Positions 26,206 to 38,424 of a stretch of 64,000 nucleotides of DNA are shown here, piece by piece. Source of the stretch: Cercis canadensis (Eukaryota > Streptophyta > Magnoliopsida > Fabales > Fabaceae); the NCBI GenBank assembly GCA_003255065.1, contig QAOA01001143.1, positions 146,358 to 210,357 on the forward strand, in the 5' to 3' direction. Below the pieces are notes generated by a model. That model ran no database searches, was not told the origin of the DNA, and was given only the letters and a program-made list of their open reading frames with translations. The stretch's first letter is position 1. Every line of letters starts with the position of its first letter. The position numbers were made by a program, and so were the translations under genes.

Positions 26206-26887
26206 AAATATATTTTTCGTTCTTAAATTATTTTAAGAATGTTACTTTAGCGTTTGATTTATTTTTTGTGTCATTCTAATCTTTGAATAATATATTACTG
26301 TCAAATCAAGCATCTGTAACACATAAAATTGTCACTTAATAGATTAATTTAGCAAACAGAATAATTATTTTAGGACTGAAATAACACAACAAATAAATCA
26401 AAGACTAAAATAATATTTAAAAAATAATTCATGAATAAAAAAAACATTTAACAGTTTAACTCATATATATATACTTCATACTTCAACAATTGTAAAACAA
26501 ATGAAAAGTGAGGATTTTGACAGCAACTAAACCAACCCAGAACTAAAATCATACCTGAAAAGATATATGGTTGTCCATGGGATCCAAATGTTCAGTATCT
26601 GAAGGCAACTTCTGTTCATTCTTGGAATGCACCAAGTGAATCCCAACCCCATAATTGAACAACCATGCACCCTCAAAGTCCAAAACTTGAGGCCTCTCAA
26701 TCAAAACGAAACCTAGCACCTTTGTGTAAAAATCAACAGAGTCCTTCACATTTCTACACAGCCTTGAAACGTGATTCATAGCCATCAATGGAGGTGGCTT
26801 CTCCTCCTTCCCATATCCTTCTCCTTCTTTTTCTGTAACTTTCTCATTCTTTGTTGCCTCTCCATTGCCATCTGATCCATTCTCCAT
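25098..26887 (-). CDS. VOC-superfamily (glyoxalase I-like, GLYI4/GLYI7 type) protein
   Basis: Two exons (minus): 26887-26555 and 25352-25098, 588 nt, 195 aa, with a GT-AG intron of 1202 bp. The start is the ATG opening MENGSDGNGEATKN; an open frame extends upstream, but family similarity starts only at residue 34. After an acidic, Lys/Glu-rich tail (1-33), the beta-alpha-beta-beta-beta VOC fold covers about 35-165: MNHVSRLCRNVKDSVDFYTK, GAWLFNYGVGIHLVH, DNHISFQ, FFNDPDGYMVEICNCENL. Candidate metal ligands are His39, His84, His107 and Glu157. The position that is Glu in true glyoxalase I appears to be His84. From memory it matches plant GLYI-like proteins labelled metallothiol transferase FosB-like, whose substrate is uncertain. 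No organelle targeting peptide is evident, so cytosolic location is inferred. Confidence 0.9.
26165..26202. repeat. (TA)n microsatellite
   Basis: About 17 TA units in the intron of the VOC gene, immediately before a MITE-like stretch. Likely length-variable. Confidence 0.95.
26203..26470. mobile_element. Small MITE-like element in VOC intron
   Basis: Left sequence AAATATATTTTTCGTTCTTA...TTTGATTTATTTTTTGTGT and the inverse of the right part (ATTCATGAATTATTTTTTAA...TTTGATTTATTTGTTGTGT) form imperfect inverted repeats of about 90 bp. Related half-elements occur near 25545 and at the right window edge (about 63945). No target duplication is resolved, because the left flank is a TA microsatellite. 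Confidence 0.5.
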
Positions 26888-28960
26888 TTTATTTCCTTCG
26901 TTGAAAGATAAATGGGAAATTTGATGAAAGATTTGAAAATAGTTGGTGATATATAAAATCCTTAGCATATGCAGTGGCGGCAGAGGCACAGAAATGAGCC
27001 AAAAAGAAAATAGAGAGGTGGACACGTGGTGGAAGAGTGGAATAGAGAGTTCGTACGTGTGTGAATCTGCAGGGAACGCCTGCGTTTTGTCTCTGCAATG
27101 AAAGGTGACGAGGTAACTTAAAGCTCAAGAGTCAAGCATCTCAAGCTGGTCCCCTTGTGTAATGTGACTCCCTTGGCGGTGGGTACTGTCTGCAAGAGGC
27201 AATTCTTTATTTTTTAGGCCACTTATTTATTTATTTACCTTTTTAAAGCTTTACCTGCAAGCAAAATTTCAGTGTTCAGATCTAGTAGTAAAAATTTGGA
27301 TAGTTTACAAAATTTTAGGAGTTTGAACTTTTGTATCATCAACATTAAATATTATTAAGAGAGTTATTATCTTCACATTTTATTTTGTTAATAACACACT
27401 TTATTTAATGTCTAAATATTATATAAACTAAATTACCCTTGATTAATATTAAAAGTTTTTAACTCCGACTAAAAACTTTTATATTAAATGAGAATAAATT
27501 AATCTATATTATATTTAGACATTAAATAGAGTGTGATATTAACAAAATTAGATGTAAAAATAACAACTCTATTGTTATTAATAATGACATCAATTCATTC
27601 AAAAGACATTTTTTAATAATTTATAAATCTTAAAAATTTGATAAAATTGATTTATCATGAGTTGAATTTTTTTAATGGAAGAGTTGAGTGCATTTATAGC
27701 ATATTGTATGTATGTAGTGCTATACTTGTAATTTTGTGAAAGTTATAAAAAATGATACTTATATGCCATTTAATTTTACCCTTTGTGCACAGTTAGATTT
27801 AATAGAAAAAAGTTAAATAAACTTGTGCAAAATATGTCTTAGATTTTATTCAATTACAACCTTAGGTTGAGAAGATTGACACATGATAACAGAGTTGGTA
27901 GATTATTAGGCACTTGGTCAGAAATTACAACTTTAGGTTGATAAGAGGATACTAAATCATGAGTCATGACAACTACTAATAACAGGGGTTTACAATAATG
28001 AGAAGCTTGCAAGTTACAACTACTGATTGGTTGAAACTCACTTTAGTGGGGGTTCGAAATGACATAAAAACATGAACTAGGGAATTAATTATAGTACCAA
28101 ATGAGGAAACTTTGTTGACCAATGACCTCTCACTGTGAAATGGTTTTTTTTTTTTTTTTTTTTTTGGATACGAGGTTTTTTTATTAGATAAATAAAGTTA
28201 GATTTTATTATATTAATTTAATTTTTTTTTATTTTTATGAATAAGACTATTTATAGCTATTGTACTCACTTTTTTTCTTATGCTTATTTTTTTTGTTTCT
28301 CTTCTATTTTTTTTTTTATGGATCTTCTCTCACTTCTACTCTAACTAAGAATTTGCAACTAATTTTAACTAACTTTAAGACTTCAAACTTTTTAAAAAAA
28401 ATTCCTAAATCAACCTATGTATTATGTGACAAAAGGAGCATGTTATATTTTTTTTTTGAATTTAAATCTTTGAAAGTGACCAATAATCTTATCACTTATT
28501 ATTTTACATATATTATTGATAATTTCCCTTAAAAAATCAGATTTCAATCTTTGTTTGAATCAGATTTCATTTTTCAGTTGAATACCTTCTTTTCTTTTCT
28601 ATCTTTACAAAGAAAAAAAAGAAGAAGGAAAAACATGATTATGATATTTACTGTTATTCCACTCAAACTCAACCACACATGATACATTAACATCATGGCA
28701 CACCACACGCCAGGGTGAGGCACCAAATTGTCCCCTAGACCCACTGTACCCCATGTTTTAAGACAAACTCCACGCAAAGCGACGAAGTGAAACCCACTTC
28801 ATTGTTTCTCAGCTCCCACCACAATCCAATATACACTACGCACCACAAAACCCAACAACCCCCACCACCGTAGCTAGCAAGCACCATCACCCAACACTGA
28901 GATTCATAGCAGAAATTTGATAAAGTTTTCATCTTTTTCTTCAGTATCAGTGGTGGCAAC
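26888..28960. other. Divergent intergenic region (VOC gene / methyltransferase)
   Basis: Bidirectional spacer of about 2.1 kb containing both promoters. It includes a 23-T run at about 28144-28166 and an AT-rich self-complementary zone around 27350-27560 (GAGTTATTATCTTCACATTT versus its inverted copy near 27545), possibly a decayed MITE. No reading frame with family resemblance was seen. Confidence 0.5.
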
Positions 28961-31900
28961 ATGTACAGGGACGTTTCCAGCTGCAACACCTACAACTATG
29001 GCGATGCCTACTATTGGGATGCTCGCTATATGCAAGAGGGAGGCTCCTTCGACTGGTACCAGCGTTACTCTGCTCTCAGACCCTTTGTTCGAAAATACAT
29101 CCCTCCCTCCTCTCGAGTCCTCATGGTTGGTTGTGGCAATGCCGGTAAATTTCTCAAATAACTTTAAACTTCTTTTCCTTTTTTGTTTATTTTCTCAATT
29201 ACATATGGCGTTTTATCTGCCTATTAACTCTGTTTGGTTGTTGAGAATTTGAAGGAAAAGACAAGAAATTGGGTTGTAATTTTAGTAGCTCTTTCTTTTG
29301 GGTATCTGGTTTATATTCGAATTTAATGCTTAGGGTTTTCTTTGCTGATTTAGTATCCCTCCTTTGTCCTTTTGAGTTTCCAAATTTGAAGGTTGACTTC
29401 TAAGTTCAGGGCCACCTTCTGTGCTAACTTGGTTCTTTTATTACTGTTTGGTAAGTAGTAACTTTGAGGCAACACATGATAAAAATAAGGTAGGTTATTA
29501 GTCAAGGACTGGTTTAATGCAGGGTATCCCTACTGTCTAGGCCAGGAAAAAGGAAAAAGAAACTTTTTGTCAGGCGTATGACTTTTTGCTTTCACTTTAT
29601 ATGGTGGTGCCTTGGTGCTAGTTTCAAAGCTTTTTTTGAAGAAATATCACAATTGTTTGGTTTTGTGGAGGTGGAAACTCATGTTTTGAGGATTTAAAAG
29701 AACATGGTGAAACATATCCAATTGTTTGAAAATTTGGATTAATCTAGTCTGTTTGCTCATACCCTCCAATGATCTTCATTTCAAGGAAGAAAAAAAAAAA
29801 GAAAAGAACTCTAACCCACCTGATTGGAAGGGAAGAACTTATCTTCTCCCTTTTCTTTTTAATAGAAGTTCCATTGTATTACCTGGTTCCGAAATGCAGC
29901 AGGAATTTTGGTTTGTAACTGTGGAACTGCTCTATTATCATGGATTAGAATCATTAGATTTGAATTTCAAACTTTTAATCCAATTGTGCACTATTGGTTG
30001 TTGGGGTGAGGCAGAGAGAGCTAGATACTATAATTTCTTTTTGCATGAAAAACCAAAGAGGACGCGGAGAAGTTGAAAATGTACACTCCTTGATAGTTGA
30101 TACTACCCTGGGACCTGCCAGCAAAAGGGCCTAGTTAATAATATTAGTTTTTACTTTTGTCAAAGATGGATCTTGTTAGTAAAACAATGGCATAGGATGG
30201 AAATCGGAGACAGAAACTGCATTCTGGTTTCTATGAATGACTGGGCTACCTTATACTAAAACTGCTAGACATGTGTAACTAGCTGGAACTGGCAAACTGG
30301 CTTGTTTTCATGTGACTGGATTAAGAATAGAATTTAAATTTGATCCACTCTTAGTGCAATTAAAGTATTTTATTAAATGTTTGGTAAAACTTTGTCTTTC
30401 TTCAAACTGGAGCTGTACTTACGAAAATTTACAAACAAGTTTTTGATGTGAGGAATGCACACTCTACTCTGAGTTGTCCTGTTATCTCTTATTTAATTTG
30501 AATGGGATTTATTTTGTATTGATGGGGAGAAAACTGATGTACATTGCAGTTATGTCAGAGGATATGGTCAAGGATGGTTATGAGAACATCACGAATATTG
30601 ACATTTCGTCAGTTGCCATTGACATGATGAGAAGAAAATATGAGTACATTCCTCAGCTGAAATGTATCCTATCAATGAAATTATTTTGTCAATTGCCATT
30701 GTACAATCTTTCATCGTTACTAGATAAAAGCTCTGAAACCCTTATGCAAATTTCCTTCATTGTTCTTAATAGATATGGAGATGGATGTCAGGGATATGAG
30801 CTTCTTTCCTGATGAATCATTTGATGGTGTAGTTGATAAAGGTATTGGTTAGTCTCTTTGGTGAAAACCTTGTCAAAAATTTCGTGGATATCTTCAATTA
30901 AATATGCATTTCACATACTGATACTACTTTATTCTTGCTGTTGCATTTGCTCTTGTGCTCTGCTGATGCTTGATCTAGGAACTCTTGATTCATTGATGGT
31001 ATGGTTCTTCATTAATTGATCTTCTAATTTCTCCAGTTCTTTCGTAACATGCGCTAATCCTCTCATGTGCTTTTATGATCCTTAGTGTGGTACTGATGCT
31101 CCAATTAGTGCTGCTCGGATGCTAGCAGAAGTGTGTAGGTTGTAGACTTTGTGTTCCTTATGAGATAACTTTCCAGAGATTAGCAAAAATGTATTTGATA
31201 AATATGAATCGTTTTTAAAAATCTTACTAAACATGTATTTTTCTTGTTCGTAGACTTCTAAAACCTGGAGGAGCATATATGTTGGTAATCTTCTTTCTAA
31301 TTTCCATGGATGAAGCTTTACCTTTATCAGTGTGCTATCATCTATTTAAAAATTTAGTTGATATGATTTGTCACTGAATTGCCATTTACAGATAACATAT
31401 GGTGATCCAACGGTAAGGATGCCTCATCTAAGCAGACCAGTGTACAATTGGAAAATTACATTGTATAATATCCGTAAGTTTTTCCTTTTCCATTTAGATA
31501 GGAAAATTTCTTTTTCTTCTCTCACTGTAATTATTTAGTAGTCTGAAACTATAATGTTTTAGCATGATTTTCATTTAATATATCTGATAATCTATTATTT
31601 CCTTATTGATGTTTTGAATTGAGTTTCACTTCTTGCTTAAATGTAAGTGGACTTGGCCTTCTGAGGAATTTCATCACCTTATAGGTTTTTGATTCTTATT
31701 TATGTTTCTTGATGGGACGTGTTGCCTTCGTCATCACTTTCTTCATTACTTTCTTTCTTTCTTTCTTTCTTCACTCTCTTTTGCAAGTGAGCCATGTTAT
31801 TTACTAAACTTATTTTCTGTATAAAAACAAGTTTTGATTTAATAGTTTTGAATACAGAACTTATTAGAGGTAACAGATAAATGAAGGGTTTATAAGGTTT

Positions 31901-32331
31901 TGGTCATGTATCACATAATTGGAAAATGTAAGCATTTATGTCGTTACATGATATAGTATTTGTTTAATTGTTATAATGATTAAAGTGATTTCTTTCAGCG
32001 AAAGGTTCTGCTTTTCATGCTTTTATATTTCATGTAGATAACGATTCTCACTGTTTATAGCTATGTTTTGATTACTGTAGCATTCTTTTCTTTCTCACAC
32101 AAACTCGTTCTCTATATCCCTGCAGCTAGACCAGGATTTCAAAAGCCTGAAAGTTGCGGTTCATCAAGAAAGTCATATTTGGATCCCATTCCTCTCACTG
32201 AAAAGGGAACACTTCCAGCAGATTTGGTCTTGGAAGATCCAGACTCTCACTATATATATGTTTGTAGAAAGGTAGATAGCGCGGAGATAGTCAAAACACC
32301 CGCCTATCAATTAACAGCTGATGTTTTATGA
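28961..32331 (+). CDS. Class I SAM-dependent methyltransferase, EEF1A lysine methyltransferase 4-like
   Basis: Eight exons (plus): 28961-29144, 30550-30663, 30773-30841, 30979-30998, 31086-31138, 31254-31284, 31392-31473, 32126-32331, totalling 759 nt, 252 aa, all GT-AG. One exon is only 20 nt. The N-terminal YGDAYYWDARYMQEGGSFDW is the usual pre-motif-I signature of METTL13/EEF1AKMT4-like enzymes. Motif I is VLMVGCGNA (residues 53-61). An acidic post-I site lies in NIDISSVAIDMM; DVRDMSFF and FDGVVDKGTLDSL give motifs II-III; LLKPGGAYMLITYGDP is a typical late strand. Relatives methylate lysines on translation elongation factor or other proteins; the substrate of this plant member is inferred only. 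The start ATG is the first in frame with the conserved N-terminus. Probably cytosolic; no targeting signal seen. Confidence 0.93.
31744..31773. repeat. (TTTC)n microsatellite
   Basis: TTTC/CTTT tetranucleotide run in the last intron of the methyltransferase gene. Confidence 0.8.
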
Positions 32332-33729
32332 GGCTGACATTCATTGACAAGCTGATGAAGGTAACTCTTCCCAGCTTTTATGTGCATTAGAGTCGTTGGT
32401 CGTTCTTGTCCTTTGTATGATTGGGACTAGTTATTACCATCATTGGGACACTTGTAATAGCATTTTTTTCTTATAAACTAAAGCAATGAGGTTAGCTTGT
32501 AGGTTATTAATTAGAATTATTAAAATTACCAAAGGAACAACACCAATTGATTACACCCATATTCGTATGTGGTCTGGATTGTAGTTGTAGCATGGAAAAC
32601 ATTATAACTTCTCCCCCAGCTTGCATTATCTTCTAAATATTCTTCTATCACAACCATGCTGTCTCTCCCCTTCCTCTAAGGGAATATATCTTATTATAGC
32701 CCCGGATTGAGCGCTTCCAACGGTATGTTTCCCTGTTTCTTTTCGCGTGTTTCTTACTCCAATTTTTCTAGTTGCCACAGTAGAATCTCCCTTTATTCTC
32801 TACTAGCTTTATGTAAGATGTTTTATGAAGAACACCCCCCTTCCCCGCGAAGACTGGTGATGTATGGCAGTTCTTGAATGATTTTAGTATTATATCTTAC
32901 TCTTCATGAAAAATGTTCCTACTGTATCACGGAAACCAACCTGAAGACTTGGAGAAAGCATATTTTGGGAAAATAGTTGATGCCTAATTGTTTGTCGTAT
33001 GATCTTGAAAACCATGTTTGGTCCACCAATCAAATGAGAGTGTATTAGGTTTGTGTGCATGCACGGATGCGTTGTGGTGTAATTGTCGAATAAAAATACT
33101 TTTGAAGTCAATGGGTAACAAGTCTTCATGAAAATGACATCCTACTTTTAGGAAACTATTTCCTTGTCTTAGAAGTAATAATCTTGATAAACATGGAAAA
33201 ATATGACATGTTTTGAACAAACATTTTTATTTTTTTGGTTAATATCACAAGTATTCTCACTTTACTCAATTGAGCGTGAGATTAATCTCATTCGAGAATT
33301 ATAACAGTTACGGTTTCTCTTCTCTCAATAATACTCTCATTGGATTTCGAATTTTTGACCACAGTCAAGGGCACACGCCGAGAGTTTACTTTTGTTCTTG
33401 CTGAAGTAATTTTGATAATCATGTTTATTTTTTATAGGAGAAACAAAATCTCTGCAATTGAATCTTATTCCAGATAAGTGCTATCTTTTAATATCAGAAT
33501 AATTTGTACTATTTTCTATTCAATATGTTAACTTTGGAAGGAAGAAAGAAACCCAATCAAAATCCAAACTGTTTTCTTACAAATTTATTATTTATGTACA
33601 GTACTGAAAATAACAGGAACAAAAAAAAGATGAATCTATTGCATCCATTATGTTTACCCGTCACTACTAAACCAAGGATAGAACTCACTGGCAAGGTAAA
33701 CAATTTAACAATTTAGTTGGCGCTATTTA

Positions 33730-34350
33730 TTTTTGGTGCATTGTAGGCTATACAAAAATGTGTTAAAATAAAACTTGGCTTAAATTTTGCAACAAAAGTC
33801 AAAAGTTACCACACCATATTAACTCCATTTTGACTCCACTTCCGCATGGCTGTAAACAGCATTTTCTTTCAAGAAGAGTAGATGGCAAGTTTCTCCTTAT
33901 AGCCGCAACACAAGTCAAGAATTTTATACTGCTTTCAATAGCATTTAATGCTGTTTTCGGTGGCCAAGAGAAGCTGATTTCACATGGTGAAATTCAGCAA
34001 TAACAGTTGGCAATCTTCTGCTATAAATAGGGAAGATTTATGCGTTAATTAAAATGTGTGAGCATCCTCAATCAGAGAAGTGAGGAAAATTAGAAATACT
34101 AGTGAGCTCTTTGTGAGTGCAAGACACTTGTGAGCTTTCTTTTTGAGTGTTTCTTTTATATTGTGAGGCTTTTAGGTGTAATTGGGTTATTAGGTTTTGA
34201 AAGTTTTACTTATTTTGTATATCCATTTTCCTATAGTGAATTACTCATCTTATCATTTTTCGTAAATATAGGTAAATTGCTGAACCACGTAAATATTAAT
34301 TGTGTGTTCAATTTCTCTCTATCTCTATTCATTTATTTGTCCGCTGCACA
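33730..34350 (+). mobile_element. Possible solo LTR (copia-like)
   Basis: A TATAAATAGGG promoter-like box (34023) is followed about 50-100 bp later by a GTGAG-rich transcribed leader. Then comes ATATAGGTAAATTGCTGAACCA, resembling the U5-proximal CCGAACCACGTAAA motif of plant copia LTRs, and TGTGTGTTCAATTTCTCTC. No primer-binding site or gag/pol follows. Ends are approximate, and the call rests on motif memory. Confidence 0.4.
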
Positions 34351-36319
34351 CTTTATCATAATAAAATGGATAACTTATTCTTACAAATCTCATATAATGT
34401 TATTCTTAAATGAAATTCAGATCTAAAACTTCTAGTACTCGATATTTAATCACTGGGTTTTGGGATTTTGACTAAATTCCTTGTGCAATGCTATTTGCAA
34501 ACTAACAATTTAAGAATTCAAGATACTACCATGCTATTTCCATACAAGCATGCAACAATTTCAAATGCCGCAAGCTCTTAAGACGACCTTGAGAATCTAT
34601 ACGAGCGGGAATACAAAGTTAGAATAAATTTTCAAAGAGAAAAAGACCGTTGGGTTGGCGCCACAGCCGCTTAGCCAGCAATGCCTCAGAATCGTTTCTG
34701 TTTCTAGTTCTCAATCATTTCAACAAGGGTAAATTCTTCGAAAACCCCTTCAACTTCAATCGCACATCCTTAGAACTTTCAAATGATTTTGTTACATTTT
34801 TGTTTGAATTGATGGTAATACCATAAGAGTTGTAAATTACGCCATTTGAAAGTTTTTGGAGGTGATTTGCAAATAACTAAAGTTCATGAAGGGATAAACA
34901 TAAACTCCTCATGACCAAACTAGTTTCCGTCATCAATTCAAAACAAAAAAAAATATTGGTGCATGGATACAATTTGGACAATATAGTAACATAAGGGCTA
35001 AATCGGGCATTTAAAGTTTTGAGGGTTTTCAGCCAAAAAAAAAAAAAGAGGAGAAAATTTTGTTTTGAGGGTAATTCGGGCAATAGTCAAGCCAAAAGCA
35101 AAATTGACCTCCATAGGTTGAGTGTTTAACTAAAGTAAACTCGTTACCTATTATTACAGTAGAAAAGACCAAAATACCCTAGCTAAAGTATACACTCTCC
35201 TACACATTTTCTTTAGACACTCTTTTCGGTCTCTCACGCTTTTTTTTTTTTCTTTCTCTTTGGATTCCTCTCACTCCCAAGCCCGATCTTGCTAACTTGA
35301 GCATCGGAGGTGACGCCGAAGCTTTGGCTCTGGCCTTCCCTGATCATACTTTTTCCTCCAGTGCAGGTTGCTCAGATGTTGGTCATCAACAAATGTATTA
35401 ACATTTTCAAATTTTGGATGCCTATATTTGAAATAATAATTTTATGGACATAATAAGGTAATCTAGTAATCCAAGATCTCCATAATCTTTGATATCTCTT
35501 GTATAGTCTGGTTGATTTTTAACTACTGTACAAAATAAGAAAGCTTGAATTTTTAATTTTTGCAATGTTCTACCTACCATCCAAATTGGGTTTTACGTCT
35601 CATGATTTTAGTAATAGGTACATTTTACATGACTTTTTAATGAAAAAATGAACTAAAAAAATAAAATTTTTGTTACAAATAGCGAATTATTTGTATTTCA
35701 TTTACTTATGATAAGAGAAAATTAATTTTCTTAAATAATTTTGGTGCCAAGAATCATGTGAGAGCACACGTTACATAAAATTGTGAGACTTAGTAGCAAA
35801 TATGATTTAGAAGCGTTTTGGTTTTCAACTAGTGGGCCAAAGTCGGAGGTTTGGCTAGTCAACACATGTGACTTAGGTCAAAGGGTGACTCTGATTGACG
35901 CATTCAAATTAGGATGCTTAAAGTCAACAAGAGTTGTACGAGGATAGAAAATTGAAAGTATAGAATTACAATTCCTATTTATAAATGTGGGACCATTGCC
36001 TTCTAACGGTAGTTAAGTCGCTATGCGATATTCTTAAGAGTTTAGATCAACTTATTACATTCATACCATTAAACTAAACCTTACTAGAACAAGGACATTG
36101 AACCACTTAGTAAATTGGGGAGCATTTTGATCCAATAAACTAGTAGGTGGAGCAACAAAGTGCAATTGGTCCTAACATTTGTTACCGTACTATATAATTT
36201 TTGGAGTTCTTAAAAGGTTTTTTGATCGTAATATAATATTTTAAAAATAATTTTACATATTTATTATATTTTTAACTTATTTATCTTAATATTATATATA
36301 TATATATATATTTTTAAAA

Positions 36320-36540
36320 AAACATAGCGAACATGTGGGGACTACTAAACGTGCTAGTGGCCATGTGACATGTCCAGGTCAAACATGCCGGTAGCCCCAC
36401 AACGTGTCATTTCTTTAGTTGCTTGTAAGAATATAAGAAAAATTAAAAGAAAAAGTGACAATAAGGAACACGCCAATGAGCTATTGGCGTGTCCCACGTG
36501 AACATGTCACGTGACCACTTGTGATCCCTATATGTCCAAA
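36320..36540. repeat. Self-complementary patch with ACACGCCAAT stem and CACGTG boxes
   Basis: ACACGCCAAT-GAGCT-ATTGGCGTGT (about 36468-36492) is a perfect 10-bp stem with a 5-nt loop. Flanking ACATGTGG/CCATGTGACATG and CCCACGTGAACATGTCACGTG stretches are mutually related inverted copies. It is more GC-rich than its surroundings. It could be the core of a decayed inverted-repeat transposon or a G-box cluster; I cannot tell which. Confidence 0.45.
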
Positions 36541-37899
36541 TTTTTTTTTTGTTTTTAATTTTTAAAAAAATTTAATATTTAGGTAATTAAATTAGAAAGT
36601 GTGATAGATGTATAATTTTATTGCTAAAATGTAATATTCATGTCAATAAACTTCTTAAAATTAAAAAGATGTAAAGAATTTATACATTTTCCTAAAAAAG
36701 ATTTGGAGAGAATTCACTTTTTTTTTTATTTTTGAGGAAAAAGAATAGTAGATTTAGAATAGTCATATAAATCCACATAACATCGAAGTCATCGACTCCC
36801 ATGACAGCGATAGAAGCATGCACACTAGCTCCAGGTAAAGCAAAAAGAAAAACACAAAAAGTAAACTGTTCTTCCATACATTTAGTTCACTTTTGGCATA
36901 CATCACCAAATTTGGAAACTAAATTCGAAAATTGAACGGAACCCATTTTCCCCCAACTCCTTCCCTAAATAACAAAGATGAAATTACTTTACAGCCACTA
37001 CTCCAATAGCCTCTCTAAATATGGCAGTAACTAGTTTTCATTTTTCAAAAATTTATCTGTTTTAATAATTTAGCAATGGTTTAACTTAATGAGCAAAGAG
37101 ATTAATAGCGTAATTGATTTAGATATCTCTTAAAAAAAGTTAAGATTTTTTTTTATATTTCTAATTAAAAAAATTTAATTCTATATACTTAATAATAATA
37201 ATAATAATAATTAAGAAATCAGATTATTTGATGAGGGCAAAAAAGAAAAAAGGAAAAAAAAATCAAGGCAGAGAGGACCCCACCATTAATACTAAATACT
37301 AATAAGGGGAAACTGAAGACCAAGGAGTGTCTCTCTCTTATAGTCCCAAAACAGCAAAGTTTTGATAATGTCACTGCCCCTTCTCCAAATTTGGTGTACT
37401 AAATGTGGTTGGAGTAGAGAAGCATAGGAGGCAAATCAAAAGAAGGAAGAAATTAAAAAAAGAAATAGAAATTTATATATAATTTAATATTTTAGCTATA
37501 TAGAGAGAAAGAGAGGGGGACCCACAAGAGACCCAATAGCACCAAAACACACTAAATGTGGCAAAGAGAGTCATGCACAACTCTAAATAGATACAGAGCC
37601 ATGCAAAGTTGCCGTTTCCAGGCTCTCGCCATTTGGGGTAAAACGCTCGCTCACGCCCCTTTATCTTCTCCGCCAAATTTAGCAGCCCTCTTTCCCAAGT
37701 TTAGCAGAAAACCCCAAAGGCCAAAAGGGGTTAGGGAGCTGAGACAGGATAAACAGAAAAGAAAGCTCCTTTAGCGATAAAGAGAGCTTTCTCAAAGAGA
37801 GGGGTGGGAGCCAGAGATCTCTGAATTGAGCCCACTTGGTTTCGTTTTCGTTTCCGGGGTTTTGATCAGTTGTGTGTCTGGGTTTTGAGGGATTCAAAA

Positions 37900-38352
37900 A
37901 TGGGTCGGGGAAAGATTGAGATCAAAAGGATCGAGAATGCAAATAGCAGGCAAGTCACATTCTCCAAGAGGCGAACTGGGCTGCTAAAAAAGGCACAGGA
38001 ATTGGCTATTCTCTGCGATGCTGAGGTTGCTGTGATCATCTTTTCCAATACGGGCAAGCTCTTCGAGTTTTCAAGTTCTGGGTATGTTTCTGAATTTTTT
38101 GATTTGATTGCATGTCAGTTTCGATTTTACCTCAGTGGGCAAAGGTACAGGTACTGTTCTATACGAGTTTGGGAATCTTCATCAAGTTGACTTAATTTGA
38201 ATTAACTAGATTTTTTTGGGTTTTGCCTCTTTTTGTATTTACATTGTTGCATGTAATATTTTTCTTGCATTTTACAAGAATTCTGCTTCCTTGAGTGGTA
38301 TTCGATTTTTACCAGAATAATTAAATTTCTTGCTTTGTGCATTTCAGCAAAT

Positions 38353-38424
<72 letters not shown>

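Larger units (their letters stand above)
32332..37899. other. Intergenic spacer between methyltransferase and MADS gene
   Basis: Spacer of 5.6 kb. It contains the methyltransferase 3'UTR, a possible solo LTR (33730-34350), LTR-like motifs near 35270-35340, an inverted-repeat/CACGTG-rich patch (36320-36540), a (TA)n run at about 36293-36311 and an AAT run at about 37190-37211. The last about 500 bp form the promoter and leader of the MADS gene. No convincing protein gene. Confidence 0.6.

Noticed and set aside
26888-27025. Upstream N-terminal extension of the VOC protein
   Set aside because: An open frame continues upstream of MENGSDG, but it is hydrophobic and unlike the family; treated as leader. 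A transit peptide is not convincing.
28260-28532. Open frame rich in Phe/Leu/Tyr
   Set aside because: Low-complexity poly-T sequence in an intergenic region.
34130-34426. 98-codon plus-strand frame
   Set aside because: Lies in the leader of a likely solo LTR and reads as hydrophobic low-complexity sequence.
37870-37899. Ten-codon N-terminal extension of the MADS protein
   Set aside because: In-frame upstream ATG in the leader; all MIKC proteins start at MGRGK, so the extension is unlikely to be used.
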